A stretch of 64,000 bases of DNA from Haloarcula marismortui ATCC 43049. GTDB taxonomy: Archaea; Halobacteriota; Halobacteria; Halobacteriales; Haloarculaceae. The notes beneath the pieces are model-generated. The model was not told the DNA's origin, searched no databases, and saw only the letters and a program-made list of their open reading frames with translations. The position numbers and the translations under genes are program-made. The stretch covers positions 186,001 through 250,000 of the forward strand of contig NC_006396.1 in NCBI RefSeq assembly GCF_000011085.1, read 5' to 3'. Positions 42,283-50,991 of the stretch are shown here, in pieces; position 1 is the stretch's first letter; every line of letters begins with the position of its first letter.

Positions 42283-43405
42283 GTTCTTCCCGGCCGCGCT
42301 GATGGCGCGGCGCAACCTCACGCGAACGAAGATGCGGTCGTTGCTGGCGTCGCTGGGTATCGTCATCGGCGTCGTTGCCATCGCTTCGCTGGGGATGTTC
42401 GGCGTCGCGCTCCAGTACTCGTTTACCCAGAACCTCGGCAACGTCGGAAACCAGCTCACGGTGTATCCGAACTCCGGCGAAAACATCACTGAACTCACCG
42501 AACGAGATATACGCTCGATCCGCCGGGAGGCGAGCCCAACAGCAACTGTCTCACCGGTGAAGACCCGCGTGGAGCCGGTGTCGTACAACCGCGAGGACGC
42601 AGTCAGGGAAACAATATACGGCGTTGAGAACCCGGCGGAGTTGTACGAGGCCAAGGAGGGGCGGGTATCGCCGTTCCGGTCCGGTGCGCTTGTCGGGTCG
42701 AACGTCGCGGAGGAGCACGACCTGCATCCCGGGAGCCAGATCACCGTCAACGGGACCAGTGTCCGTATCCGGGCCGTGCTCGAAGAAGGTGATCCGTTCT
42801 CCTCGACGAACCCCGACAACCGAATCATCATGCCGGCGACGTCGTTCAGCCAGCGTGGCTACTCGGAAGTGTACGTTATTGAGTCGACCGGGACACGGGC
42901 CAACGAGACGGCAATGGGGATCCGCGACGCGCTCAACGACCGTGAGGAGCGGGTCTTCGTGCAGGAACTGGGCTCGCTCGTCGACACCATCGAAGAGCAG
43001 TTCCAGATCATCAACACCGTCCTCGCCGGCATCGCATCGATTTCGCTGCTCGTGGCCGGCATCTCGATTCTCAACGTCATGCTGATGTCCACTGTCGAAC
43101 GCCGGGAGGAAATCGGCGTCCTCAGAGCTGTCGGCTATCAGAAGCGGGATGTCCTCAAAGTGATGCTGATGGAAGCGACGCTGCTTGGGTTCCTCGGTGG
43201 CGTCGCTGGTGTCATTCTGAGCCTCGGTGCCGGGCTGGCGATAAACCACTACGCCGTCGGTGACGCGATGGCCGTCTTCAGGCTACCGAACGCCTGGTAC
43301 GTCGGTGCGGCGTTCTCCTTCGGGGTGCTGACGAGTATCGTCAGCGGGCTGTATCCGGCCTGGAAAGCAGCGAGCGAAGAACCAGTCGACGCGCTACGCG
43401 GTTAA
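42272..43405 (+). CDS. MacB/FtsX-type ABC permease
   Basis: 377 residues from ATG 42272, inside the end of the ATPase gene. One N-terminal helix (LLASLGIVIGVVAIASLGMFGVAL), a long extracytoplasmic MacB-PCD domain (about 45-250), then three helices (LAGIASISLLVAGISILNVMLMS, LGFLGGVAGVILSLGAGLAI, and the end). The ERREEIGVLRAVGYQKRDV loop is the FtsX signature. It should pair with the preceding ATPase. Confidence 0.94.
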   Translation: MAGRFFPAALMARRNLTRTKMRSLLASLGIVIGVVAIASLGMFGVALQYSFTQNLGNVGNQLTVYPNSGENITELTERDIRSIRREASPTATVSPVKTRVEPVSYNREDAVRETIYGVENPAELYEAKEGRVSPFRSGALVGSNVAEEHDLHPGSQITVNGTSVRIRAVLEEGDPFSSTNPDNRIIMPATSFSQRGYSEVYVIESTGTRANETAMGIRDALNDREERVFVQELGSLVDTIEEQFQIINTVLAGIASISLLVAGISILNVMLMSTVERREEIGVLRAVGYQKRDVLKVMLMEATLLGFLGGVAGVILSLGAGLAINHYAVGDAMAVFRLPNAWYVGAAFSFGVLTSIVSGLYPAWKAASEEPVDALRG

Positions 43406-43914
43406 ATCGTCGCGTCGACGCCCGGTTCCAGCAGCGGGTCGGTCCGGTCAACCGACAGCGAGTCGAACTGTGCGAGCCAGTCTTCGTCGCCGCGCTCGAA
43501 AGCCTCTAGCGCGTCGCCGACAGTGTAGGTCCGTTGGTTGTCCGAGCACGGGAATACGCCCTCCAGGTCGTCGCCGTAATAAATTGCCAGCGAGACGACT
43601 GGGAACACGACCACGTCGTCGACGCGGTCCATCCCGACGTAGCTCCGGTTCCGCCGCTCGAACGCCGGTTCGAGCGAGTGGCCGTTCTGGCCTGCCCAGT
43701 CTGTGAACTCCTCGTATGTCTGGATGGCTTCCGACCGCTTGTCCTCCGCCATCGTCCTGATCCGCTGCCACTCACCGGCGACCATCGACTCGCTGAACAC
43801 GCCGTTGGCCTCCAGTCGCTTCACCCGATTGAGCACCTGCTGTTGTGCGTCGAACGTGCCGTACGTATCTCCACGAAGATACAGTTCTGCCCGAAGATGT
43901 GTGTCCCCTGTCAT
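43402..43914 (-). CDS. Haloarchaeal protein of unknown function (170 aa)
   Basis: Start ATG 43914; upstream codons are not halophilic. Soluble acidic protein: N-terminal helical region AQQQVLNRVKRLEANGVFSESMV could be a small HTH or coiled coil, middle SYVGMDRVDDVVVFPVVSLAIYYGDDL, end YTVGDALEAFERGDEDWLAQFDSL. I recall similar proteins annotated only as HTH-like haloarchaeal proteins. It overlaps the 3' end of the permease gene by four bases. Confidence 0.65.
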   Translation of the reverse strand: MTGDTHLRAELYLRGDTYGTFDAQQQVLNRVKRLEANGVFSESMVAGEWQRIRTMAEDKRSEAIQTYEEFTDWAGQNGHSLEPAFERRNRSYVGMDRVDDVVVFPVVSLAIYYGDDLEGVFPCSDNQRTYTVGDALEAFERGDEDWLAQFDSLSVDRTDPLLEPGVDATI

Positions 43915-44662
43915 AGCTTTCTCATCGCTAGCTTCTCCAGAGACCCTCAAAACTCTTTCCCAGACTTATGTGCTAACACACAGCACGAACTTATATTCGA
44001 GAATCATTGGTTTGAGGCGCTCTATATCCATAATATAGGGTATTCACCTGACTATGGAATACCCTTATACTATTAGTACATCAACAATTATATTCCTCTT
44101 GGGTCGATGTTAGTTTCGATGTCTGTCGAACAAACGTACGGTGTGTCTCTTCCAGTTTAGACGGCAAATTCACAAATTTATAAGAAAGTAAATAGTTGTC
44201 TTCCGGGTGCCTTGGTGTTCAAGCATTCCCGTGACGGACAGTTCGAGATCGCGCTGGTCGGAGTTCCACAGTTCTTGGTCGACCCCGCACCCGATATGGT
44301 CGCCAGATGTGTCTGCTACATTTGCCGGTTCAGGGGCCGCCGCGTGCGAGAATGTTCGATAGCTGCCGAAATCAAAGCCCACCTTCGTCGAAATACAGTC
44401 AACCGTGCACCGTGAGCAGACTCCTGTCGGTCGCTCAGCCCGCGCTGCTCGCGGGTCGCTCCATGCACGGCTTCACCGATTCAGGTTCGAAGCGCAGCGT
44501 GTCCCGCACCCTTCGCTTGGTATTCGAGAGCCCGCACCACGTTCGGACTCTCGCTACTTGTTCGCTACAAAACAGTTGACAGCTCGCGGTCGAGACTGCT
44601 CACCGATTCAATCGTCCGCTACACAGACGCTTGACAGTTTGCAGCCGAGACTGCTTACCGAT
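43915..44662. other. 748-base accessory patch: AT-rich, decayed and with duplicated 3' DNA
   Basis: The largest gene-free stretch in the window. 43951-44210 is AT-rich (for example AATATAGGG, TATACTATTAG). 44210-44410 has an open frame on the minus strand (70 aa; SYRTFSHAAAPEPANVADTSGD) that looks like a fragment, not a gene. 44525-44553 holds a hairpin (CGAGAG...CTCTCG plus CCG/CGG). 44563-44675 holds a tandem duplication. Confidence 0.55.
44525..44553. other. Hairpin in the intergenic patch
   Basis: CGAGAG (44525-44530) pairs with CTCTCG (44548-44553), plus an inner CCG/CGG after one C-A mismatch, loop 9 bases. It may be part of a decayed mobile-element end or a terminator; T-runs are absent. 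Confidence 0.35.
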
Positions 44663-44675
44663 TCAATCGTCTGCG
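44563..44675. repeat. Imperfect 55-base tandem duplication at the methionine synthase 3' end
   Basis: GAGACTGCT followed by ACCGATTCAATCGTC appears at 44592 and again at 44647, 55 bases apart; the preceding CGCTACA...TTGACAG parts also match. The distal copy spans the stop codon of the minus-strand gene at 44663, so the other copy is a duplicated 3' end. Confidence 0.65.
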
Positions 44676-45736
44676 TGCGCTTCCGCACCACTCGCAACAA
44701 CGTCAATCTCGCCGGCATCCAGCTCCTCTTCGATTTCCCGGGCGGCCTGCACCATGTTCTCCATCTTCCCGCGGGCGACCTCACGGGGCAGGAGCTTCAC
44801 GCCACAGTCCGGCGAAACGGTGAGTCGCTCCGGGGGCACGACTTCCAGCCCCTTCTTGATGTTCTCCTTGATTTCCGCAACGGACTCGACCTCTGCGGTG
44901 TGGGCGTCCAGCACGCCCATGGCGAAGTCCTTCGTGAACTCGTGCTCTTTGAACACGTCGAGCTGGTCGTAGTCGCCGTTTGCGAGTTCCAGATCGTACT
45001 CGTGGACCGGGTAGTCCAGAATTTCGGGGTAGATGCGCGAGTAGTCGCCGTAACAGACGTGCAGGCCGAGACGCACGTCGTCAGGGATCTCGTCGACAAT
45101 GCGTTCCAGACACTCGCCGACGATGGCGTGGTCGTCCGGCGTCGTGGCCAGTGCCGGCTCGTCGATCTGGATGTATCGAGCGCCAGCCTCGACCAGCGCC
45201 TCGATCTCCTCGTTGACGAGGTCGGCCAGTTCGTAGGCCAACTGCTCCTCGCTGTCGTACACTTCGTTGAACGACCAGTTGGCGAGCGTGTACGGCCCTG
45301 TAATCGGAACCTTGACGGGCCGTTCGGCGACCTCGTCAGTAAACTCGAACTCCTCGACGAGCCACTGCTCGCCGTACTCGACCTCGTCGGCGACGCTCGG
45401 CTTGTCGAAGTAGTTGTGGCCCCACACCTTCACACGGCCGTTGAACTCGTAGCCGTCGATGCGGTGGGCGAAGTACTCCACCATCTCGTTGCGGCGCATC
45501 TCGCCGTCACAGATGACATCGAGGCCTGCACGTTCGTGCTCGTGGGTGATGAGCCGCGAGGCGTCGTCTTTCGATTCCTCCCACTCGTCCTCGCCGAAGT
45601 CGGCGTCCTCATCCTCGAACAGCTCGCGGGCACGGTCGTGCCACTTGGGCTTGGGGTAGGAGCCGACGACGGTCGTCAGCAGGAAGTGGTCGTTCGGGTG
45701 GTCCGCCGGTTTGAACTGGTCTCGTGGTCCTGTCAT
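44663..45736 (-). CDS. metE: Methionine synthase, cobalamin-independent type (zinc-bearing catalytic half)
   Basis: 357 residues corresponding to the C-terminal catalytic half of MetE. Zinc ligands: H226 and C228 (GLHVCYGDY), E250 and C311 (VSPDCGVKL). Substrate residues D-E-P-A (192-195) and GPYTLANWS are present. It should transfer a methyl group to homocysteine; archaeal enzymes may use a corrinoid or pterin donor. Stop of the upstream partner gene and this start are two bases apart, so they are coupled. Confidence 0.93.
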   Translation of the reverse strand: MTGPRDQFKPADHPNDHFLLTTVVGSYPKPKWHDRARELFEDEDADFGEDEWEESKDDASRLITHEHERAGLDVICDGEMRRNEMVEYFAHRIDGYEFNGRVKVWGHNYFDKPSVADEVEYGEQWLVEEFEFTDEVAERPVKVPITGPYTLANWSFNEVYDSEEQLAYELADLVNEEIEALVEAGARYIQIDEPALATTPDDHAIVGECLERIVDEIPDDVRLGLHVCYGDYSRIYPEILDYPVHEYDLELANGDYDQLDVFKEHEFTKDFAMGVLDAHTAEVESVAEIKENIKKGLEVVPPERLTVSPDCGVKLLPREVARGKMENMVQAAREIEEELDAGEIDVVASGAEAHADD

Positions 45737-45738
45737 CG

Positions 45739-46737
45739 TTATGCCTCCGCCGCCTCCAGATCCGCGGCGTTTGCGAGCGCTTCGAGCTTATCTTCGAACT
45801 TGTTCACCGGGAGATAGAACGTTTCCGTGTTCGCCGTCGCGTAGACGGTGTCGTAAGCAGTGTTGGTCTGCTGCTCGAACCAGTCGATTCGGTCCCGGAT
45901 CGTTTCGGGCGACTCGACGAGCGTGTTCTGGCCGTCGACGACGCCAAGCGCCACGTCGTCCTTGGTGCCGTACTCCTGGACGTTGTAGACGGTCTGGTCG
46001 TGGTTCGCAACGAGGTCGAAGCCGATGGCGTCCACGTCGGCGTCCATCAGGTGCGCGTAGGCCTTCTCCTCGATTGCGCCCCAGTAAGTGTGAGCGACGA
46101 CCTCGGCGTCAGCGGCCGAGGCGACGGCGTCGATTGCTTCGGCGGCGCGCTCGTCCTCGCCGTCGGCGGGTGCGTTCTCGACCAGCGACGGCTCAAGCAG
46201 GAACAGCGTCTCGACATCCGGGAACGCGTTCACTTCCTCGACGAGGAAGTCGGCGATAGCATCGAGGAACGCGGCGTCGTCACCGTAGTGCTCGTCTGTC
46301 GCGAGGTCCGCAAGCGAGTACGGCCCGGGGAGTACGGCCTGAAGGCCGTTGTCGACGTGCTCGGCGGCCGCGCCGAGGTCTGCGGCAACGTCGCCGCCGT
46401 CAGCACTCAGGTCGCCCTGTACGACCGGCTCTCGGTAGAAATTGTTGTTGTCGTAGTAGCGGACGATGCCTTTCGTCTCCACGCTGTCGTGGACTGCAAG
46501 CGGGTGCGCAAGCATGTCGTCCCAGCGGAGTTGGCCCTCGACCACGCGGTCGAGCCCGGCGTCCTGCTGGATGGTGATGACGTCCTCGCGGGCCTTGTCG
46601 TAGGCCGCGACAACCTCACCGGATTCGTCGCCCGAGATGAGGTCGGTCTTCTGATGGCCCTTCAGATCTGCCAGTTCGTCCTTGGCCCAGTCCGGGAGCG
46701 GAAAGAGCCCAGGGGTCGTGGCGATTACCTGTGTCAT
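45739..46737 (-). CDS. MetE-like protein without zinc ligands or any cysteine
   Basis: 332 residues from ATG 46737. Overall MetE-like barrel (TTPGLFPLPDWAK, GPYSLADLA, VEGQLRWDDM), but the HxC zinc site reads HTYWG, and the protein contains no cysteine at all. It cannot bind zinc as MetE does. It is probably the partner half (N-terminal-like domain) of a split methionine synthase with the adjacent metE gene. Three bases separate the stop codon here from the next start. AAATATTAAA near 46767 is a likely TATA box. Confidence 0.82.
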   Translation of the reverse strand: MTQVIATTPGLFPLPDWAKDELADLKGHQKTDLISGDESGEVVAAYDKAREDVITIQQDAGLDRVVEGQLRWDDMLAHPLAVHDSVETKGIVRYYDNNNFYREPVVQGDLSADGGDVAADLGAAAEHVDNGLQAVLPGPYSLADLATDEHYGDDAAFLDAIADFLVEEVNAFPDVETLFLLEPSLVENAPADGEDERAAEAIDAVASAADAEVVAHTYWGAIEEKAYAHLMDADVDAIGFDLVANHDQTVYNVQEYGTKDDVALGVVDGQNTLVESPETIRDRIDWFEQQTNTAYDTVYATANTETFYLPVNKFEDKLEALANAADLEAAEA

Positions 46738-46799
46738 TGCCAAGGAGTAGTCAATGACGGGCTTTAATATTTCCTATTCACTAAAATGCTTAACAGTAA

Positions 46800-47426
46800 T
46801 CAATCTCGATAGAACCGCAGGACGACGAGGGCCTCGTATGGGTGTTTCTCACTCGCAAGCTGCTCGCTCGCCAGCCCGTGTTCGCTCGCGTACGCTCGCA
46901 CTGCAGCCGGGTCCGTGAGACTGCTGACGAGCATGAGTGCTTCGCCGCCCGGAGCCAGCACGCGCTCGACAGTTTCGAGAAACGGGTCGACGAGTCGCCG
47001 TCCGTCGTCGCCACCCGACAGTGCGTGCTCCATCCAGTCGTCCCACTCCTGTTCGGGCGGCGTCGGCAGGTACGGTGGATTGAACGCGACAAGGTCGAAG
47101 GCGTCCGCCCGGAACGGCTCGACGAGGTCGCCGCGAACGACCGGGACGCCGTTCTCGGCCGCCTCTCGACAGGCCAGCGGGCTCACGTCGACGCCCACCG
47201 CCCGTGCCCCGGCGTCGGCAAGCGTCGCGGCGACATAGCCGGAGCCCGTCCCCACATCGAGGACGGTATCACCCGCCTCGACTCGCTCGCGGGCCGTCCG
47301 GGCCAGCAGGTCCGAATCCTCCGCTGGCTGGTACACCGACTCGACGCCCCGCTGGTCGGCCAGCGAGGGGCGTTCGGTGCCGGAACCGTCGCCCCCGTCG
47401 CCGCTGTCGTTCGCCTCTTCACCCAT
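46800..47426 (-). CDS. HemK2/PrmC-type N5-glutamine methyltransferase
   Basis: 208 residues from ATG 47426, right after the ksgA stop, so part of one operon. SAM motif TVLDVGTGSGYVAATLA and the catalytic N-P-P-Y (FNPPYLPTP) typical of protein-glutamine methyltransferases. It probably methylates the GGQ glutamine of release factor aRF1. The N-terminal upstream frame (to 47504) overlaps ksgA and is not halophilic, so it is excluded. Confidence 0.9.
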   Translation of the reverse strand: MGEEANDSGDGGDGSGTERPSLADQRGVESVYQPAEDSDLLARTARERVEAGDTVLDVGTGSGYVAATLADAGARAVGVDVSPLACREAAENGVPVVRGDLVEPFRADAFDLVAFNPPYLPTPPEQEWDDWMEHALSGGDDGRRLVDPFLETVERVLAPGGEALMLVSSLTDPAAVRAYASEHGLASEQLASEKHPYEALVVLRFYRD

Positions 47427-47427
47427 C

Positions 47428-48285
47428 TCAGGCCTCCGGCTGCCCGACCTCGTACGCGAGTGTCGCCAGCGTGGCGAAGTCGGCTGGTGTGAGCTTCCCG
47501 GCACGGGCGCTCATGAGGCCTTCGTCGGCGGCCTCGACCACCGCGTCAGGGTCGCCCAGCCCGGAGATGTGGGCCGTGTTGCGGACGGCGTTGCGCATCG
47601 TCTTCCGGCGCTGGGTGAACACTGCCTTCAGGAAGTCCATGAAGAAGTCGTCGCTGGGGACGGTGTAATCCGGGGTCCGCGGCATCGTCCGGACGAGCGC
47701 ACTCGTCACACGAGGCTGGGGGTCGAACGCTTCCGGCGGCACCGTCTCGACGACCTCCACGTCGGCGTAGTGGCCTGCCGTAACCGACAGCCGCCCATAG
47801 TCGTCCGTCGCCGGGTCGGCGGCCATCCGCTCGGCGAACTCCTGCTGGAACATCAACAGAAGCGGGCGCTGTTCCGGCAGCAACCGAAACGCGATCTCCG
47901 AGGATGCGCCGTAGGGTAAATTCGAGATGCTGGCGGTGAAATCGGGTAAGTCAACTTCAAGCGCGTCACCCTCGACGATAGTGAGCCGGTCCGCCGCGAC
48001 TTCCTCGGTAAATTCCTCGCGGAGATGGGCCGCGAAGTCCGGGTCGCGCTCGACTGCAGTCACCCGCTCGGCCGTTGCGAGCAGGCGGTCGGTCAGCGCA
48101 CCCGGGCCTGCGCCGATCTCCAGAACGTGCGAGAGGTCTATGTCCGCGTCGGTCGCGTACTCTGGAATTCGGTCCAGTACCCGGTCGTCGACGAGAAAGT
48201 GCTGGTCCTGCCGGGTGTCGGCCCGTTTGCCGGCCCGCCGGACAAGCGCGTCGGGGTCCCGAGTCCCTGTCTCAGTCGTAGTCAT
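47428..48285 (-). CDS. ksgA: 16S rRNA dimethyladenosine transferase
   Basis: KsgA/Dim1 dimethylates two adenines at the 3' end of 16S rRNA. 285 residues: DQHFLVDDRVLDRIPEYA, SAM motif VLEIGAGPGALTDRLL, VTAVERDPDFA, and NLPYGASSEIAF (catalytic N-L-P-Y). The usual N-terminal and C-terminal lengths are intact. It lies in the L21e-rpoF-DUF655-ksgA-hemK2 order that is conserved across archaea. Confidence 0.96.
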   Translation of the reverse strand: MTTTETGTRDPDALVRRAGKRADTRQDQHFLVDDRVLDRIPEYATDADIDLSHVLEIGAGPGALTDRLLATAERVTAVERDPDFAAHLREEFTEEVAADRLTIVEGDALEVDLPDFTASISNLPYGASSEIAFRLLPEQRPLLLMFQQEFAERMAADPATDDYGRLSVTAGHYADVEVVETVPPEAFDPQPRVTSALVRTMPRTPDYTVPSDDFFMDFLKAVFTQRRKTMRNAVRNTAHISGLGDPDAVVEAADEGLMSARAGKLTPADFATLATLAYEVGQPEA

Positions 48286-48365
48286 TAGCGAGCCGTAGCG
48301 GGTCGCGGTAGAAAAGGGTCGCCTTGTGCTGGTGGCCCTACCCTAGCTGCTTGCAGCCGACAGTG

Positions 48366-48938
48366 TTACGAGGACTGTTCCTCGCGCCGGACGAACAGTC
48401 GGTACTTCAGGTCGTCATCCTGTAGCTCTTCGAGTATCCGCTCGACAAGCGTCTCCTTGGGGCTGTGGAGGCCGCTGACGCGCTTTTCGAGGTCTTCGAA
48501 GCTCTCGAAGGGTTTTCGCTTTCGCTCGTCGAGAATCGTGTTCCGGAGTTTCTTCCCGATGCCCGGCAGGAGGTTCAACTGGTGGAGTCGAAGCGTGATC
48601 GGCTGGGCGTCGTTGTAGAAGTCGACGAAGCGCTGTTCGTTCGCCTCGACAACCTCCTCGACGGCGTAGTCGAGCTCCGAGCGGGCACCGCTCGGAATAT
48701 CCTCGAACTCGACTTCCGTCACGCGACCGAACTCTGTCAGATCAATGCGGTCACCGAACGCGATATCGGCATCCTTGTCCGCAAGCTGCAGCTCGTAAAT
48801 GTAGAACTCATCGATGTCGAGCGCGTACGCGAGCGGCTCCTTCTGGTGCTGTGGCCGGTCGTCTCCAGGCCGCCCGTGCGGGAGGACATCGAGGACAGCC
48901 GCCATCATAGTGTCGCCGCCGCTCTCCGATTCAGTCAT
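48366..48938 (-). CDS. DUF655 RNA-binding protein
   Basis: 190 residues from ATG 48938. An S1/OB-like beta domain (IAFGDRIDLTEFGRVTEVEFEDIP) precedes helix-hairpin-helix segments (LNLLPGIGKKLRNTILDERKRKPF) near the C-terminus, the archaeal DUF655 layout. It probably binds RNA or DNA in ribosome assembly or repair, suggested by its conserved place between rpoF and ksgA; no function is proven. Confidence 0.88.
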   Translation of the reverse strand: MTESESGGDTMMAAVLDVLPHGRPGDDRPQHQKEPLAYALDIDEFYIYELQLADKDADIAFGDRIDLTEFGRVTEVEFEDIPSGARSELDYAVEEVVEANEQRFVDFYNDAQPITLRLHQLNLLPGIGKKLRNTILDERKRKPFESFEDLEKRVSGLHSPKETLVERILEELQDDDLKYRLFVRREEQSS

Positions 48939-49113
48939 GTCAGGCAGTACGAGCACAGCACACTTAATGCCGGTGGATGCCCCCAACCGCTTCACGGGAC
49001 GCCGTCGCTCTCTTCATGTTCGGTTCGACGGCAGCGGAAAGCGACCACTGTTCGCGTGGCTGGTCGTTGTCGAAATCAGAGAAAGAGCGGCGGCAGCCGA
49101 ACTGACGGCGTCG

Positions 49114-49470
49114 TTACGCGTACTGCTTGACGATGTTGATTATCTCGTCGAGTTCGTCGCCGTCGAGCGTGTACCGCTCCTGAGCGAACACGGCCCGGAG
49201 CTCGTCGCGGTCCAGCGGCCGGAGGTTCGCGATCTTGTAGGCCGTCGGCGTGTCGACCTTCTCGAGCTCTTCGAGCTCTTCGACCAGCTGCAGCGACTCC
49301 TCAGGGTCGAGGAGGGCAAACCGGTTGACGTGCTCGATAGCCCGCTTGAGCTCGTAGCGCATCTCGCGGTCCTCGTCCGCGGCCCGCTCCATCTCGAGGT
49401 CTTCGAGTATCTCCTTGGTCTCCGCGACCGTCAGGAACTCCTCACTGACTTTTTCTTTGAATATCGTCAT
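49114..49470 (-). CDS. rpoF: RNA polymerase subunit Rpo4 (RpoF/Rpb4)
   Basis: 118 residues; archaeal subunit F forms the stalk with Rpo7 (RpoE). Helical protein with [19 protein letters not shown] at the N-terminus and the C-terminal HRDC-like helices ([19 protein letters not shown]). Start overlaps the L21e stop by four bases, so it is coupled to the ribosomal gene. Confidence 0.93.
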   Translation of the reverse strand: MTIFKEKVSEEFLTVAETKEILEDLEMERAADEDREMRYELKRAIEHVNRFALLDPEESLQLVEELEELEKVDTPTAYKIANLRPLDRDELRAVFAQERYTLDGDELDEIINIVKQYA

Positions 49471-49757
49471 TCTTGCCGGCGCAGGTGCGCAGCGGTGACG
49501 ATGATGGTCTTCTCTTTGCCACCGTCAACGATATCGACCTTGTACGCGTCACCCTGCTTCCCCTCGACGGTTCCGGTCTGGCCGTCAAACCGCGGGTGGA
49601 AGCGCCCGTTCGGCACGGACGGGTCAATCTTGAGGTGGACTTTCTCGCCGTCGTCGAACTCTTCGACGGCGCGCTGGGGCGGCGAGGTGCCGCGGTCGCG
49701 GGGCTTGTTCTTGAGCTTGCCTCGTGTTCCTTCGAGAGGTCCGTTTGAACTAGGCAT
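49467..49757 (-). CDS. rpl21e: 50S ribosomal protein L21e
   Basis: 96 residues, the normal length. Begins [20 protein letters not shown] and contains [25 protein letters not shown], the hallmark of L21e. It is the first gene of the L21e-rpoF segment. Its start codon is 114 bases from the EF-1 beta gene stop. Confidence 0.96.
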
Positions 49758-49870
49758 TCTTGCTCTTCGCTAATCCGGTCGCCCTAATAAAACGTGCGTT
49801 CCGTGACTGTCGCCAGCCACGCGTTTGCAGTTGCTACGGAGCCGAGTAGAAAACGACAGCGACGAGTCGA

Positions 49871-50137
49871 CTACAGGCGACCGGTGCTCTCGATGGAGAC
49901 CGACTCGACGTCATCGACGTTCGCAAAGGCCTCTTCGACGGCTTCCGTGCCACCAGTATCGTCAGGGACGATGACCGTTGGCGTCAGCGCGACGAGGCCG
50001 AAGGCGACGTCCTCGCGCTCGAATCCGTTGATCTTCGTTCCTTCGGGAAGCACGCCCTCGAGACGCTCCTGCAGGTCGTCGAGGTCGACTTCGGGGCTCT
50101 CCGGCATGACCTTGATCTTGGCTGCTACTTTCCCCAT
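49871..50137 (-). CDS. ef1b: Elongation factor 1-beta
   Basis: 88 residues, the size of archaeal aEF-1 beta. [26 protein letters not shown], then [23 protein letters not shown]. It catalyses GDP release from aEF-1 alpha in translation. Start ATG 50137 lies two bases after the stop of the zinc-finger gene, so the two form an operon, as in other haloarchaea. Confidence 0.95.
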   Translation of the reverse strand: MGKVAAKIKVMPESPEVDLDDLQERLEGVLPEGTKINGFEREDVAFGLVALTPTVIVPDDTGGTEAVEEAFANVDDVESVSIESTGRL

Positions 50138-50139
50138 TG

Positions 50140-50319
50140 TTATGGCCCCATGAAGCCGCAATCCGGGCATTTGTAGAGGTTGCTCTGCTTCCGGCAGGTG
50201 GCACAGCGGTAGATCTGCTGGCCACAGTCCGGGCACTTGAACGCGGCGGCGTTCGTGCCGGCGATGTTGATGCCACACGAGACGCACTTGCGCGCCTGTT
50301 TCTGTTGGCTCTCGCTCAT
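50140..50319 (-). CDS. Small zinc-finger protein, HVO_2753 type (59 aa)
   Basis: 59 residues with four CxxC-type knuckles: CVSCG, CPDCG, CATCR and CPDCG. This is the HVO_2753 family of haloarchaeal zinc proteins, in which deletion affects swarming and biofilm formation in Haloferax as I recall. The ATG at 50319 fits that length. It leads the EF-1 beta gene. Confidence 0.86.
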   Translation of the reverse strand: MSESQQKQARKCVSCGINIAGTNAAAFKCPDCGQQIYRCATCRKQSNLYKCPDCGFMGP

Positions 50320-50391
50320 ACCACTCCGTATCCGACCGCGGCTTTTAACGATTGCCAAACGCGACCGCCACCGCGAGTGACTGCCATGGCC

Positions 50392-50991
50392 CTAGTTCCC
50401 GGGCAGGATGTCCCCGAGCGCAGCGCCGATCGCCATCGGGACGAACGCCACGGCACAGATACAGGCCGATTCGTAGACGACTGCGGGGTCGGTCGACCAC
50501 TCGACCAGCCCCCACCCAGTAAGGAGCGCGACGGAAACGACAAGTGCCGTTCCGGTGACGCCGACAAGCCGCCGCGGCACGACCCCTAGTATCCGGTTCG
50601 CCACTCGAACGTCCTGAAAGTCGGCGACGTACAGAATTGAGATGACTAGCCCGATTGCGATGATGACTGTCGCGGCGAGATACAGCGGGTGCTGGGCGAT
50701 GTGAAGCCCAGCATCGACTGTCCCACCTTCGACGGCCATCGGAATCCCGAACAACAGCGAGCCAAGCAGTGCTTCCGCGAGGTCGGACCGCCCGAAGCCC
50801 CAGACGACCCGACCAAAGGTCGCAGGCTCGTGGTCCTGTGAATCGGCGGCCGCACGCATTGCATCCCGGACCTGCCGTCGCTCGTCTTCGGAGTCGACGA
50901 GCTGTTCTAGCTCCTGAAGTTCGTCGAACAGCGTCGCGAACTCGTCGTCCTCCCTATCCGGTTCGGCCGGGGGGTCCTCCTGCGTGCTCAT
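50392..50991 (-). CDS. DUF2391-like membrane protein
   Basis: 199 residues. N-terminal acidic region with a coiled-coil (DELQELEQLVDSEDERRQVRDAMRA) followed by five hydrophobic segments (about 80-100, 105-128, 135-150, 148-170, 175-195). The LLGSLLFGIPMAVEGGTVD and VRVANRILG motifs fit DUF2391/TIGR02587. Function unknown. Its start overlaps the stop of the upstream dehydrogenase-like gene by four bases. Confidence 0.72.
   Translation of the reverse strand: MSTQEDPPAEPDREDDEFATLFDELQELEQLVDSEDERRQVRDAMRAAADSQDHEPATFGRVVWGFGRSDLAEALLGSLLFGIPMAVEGGTVDAGLHIAQHPLYLAATVIIAIGLVISILYVADFQDVRVANRILGVVPRRLVGVTGTALVVSVALLTGWGLVEWSTDPAVVYESACICAVAFVPMAIGAALGDILPGN

Noticed and set aside
44405..45817. 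470-residue plus-strand ORF across metE
   Set aside because: It is antisense to the metE catalytic gene, whose zinc ligands are intact, and its residues are not like a real protein.
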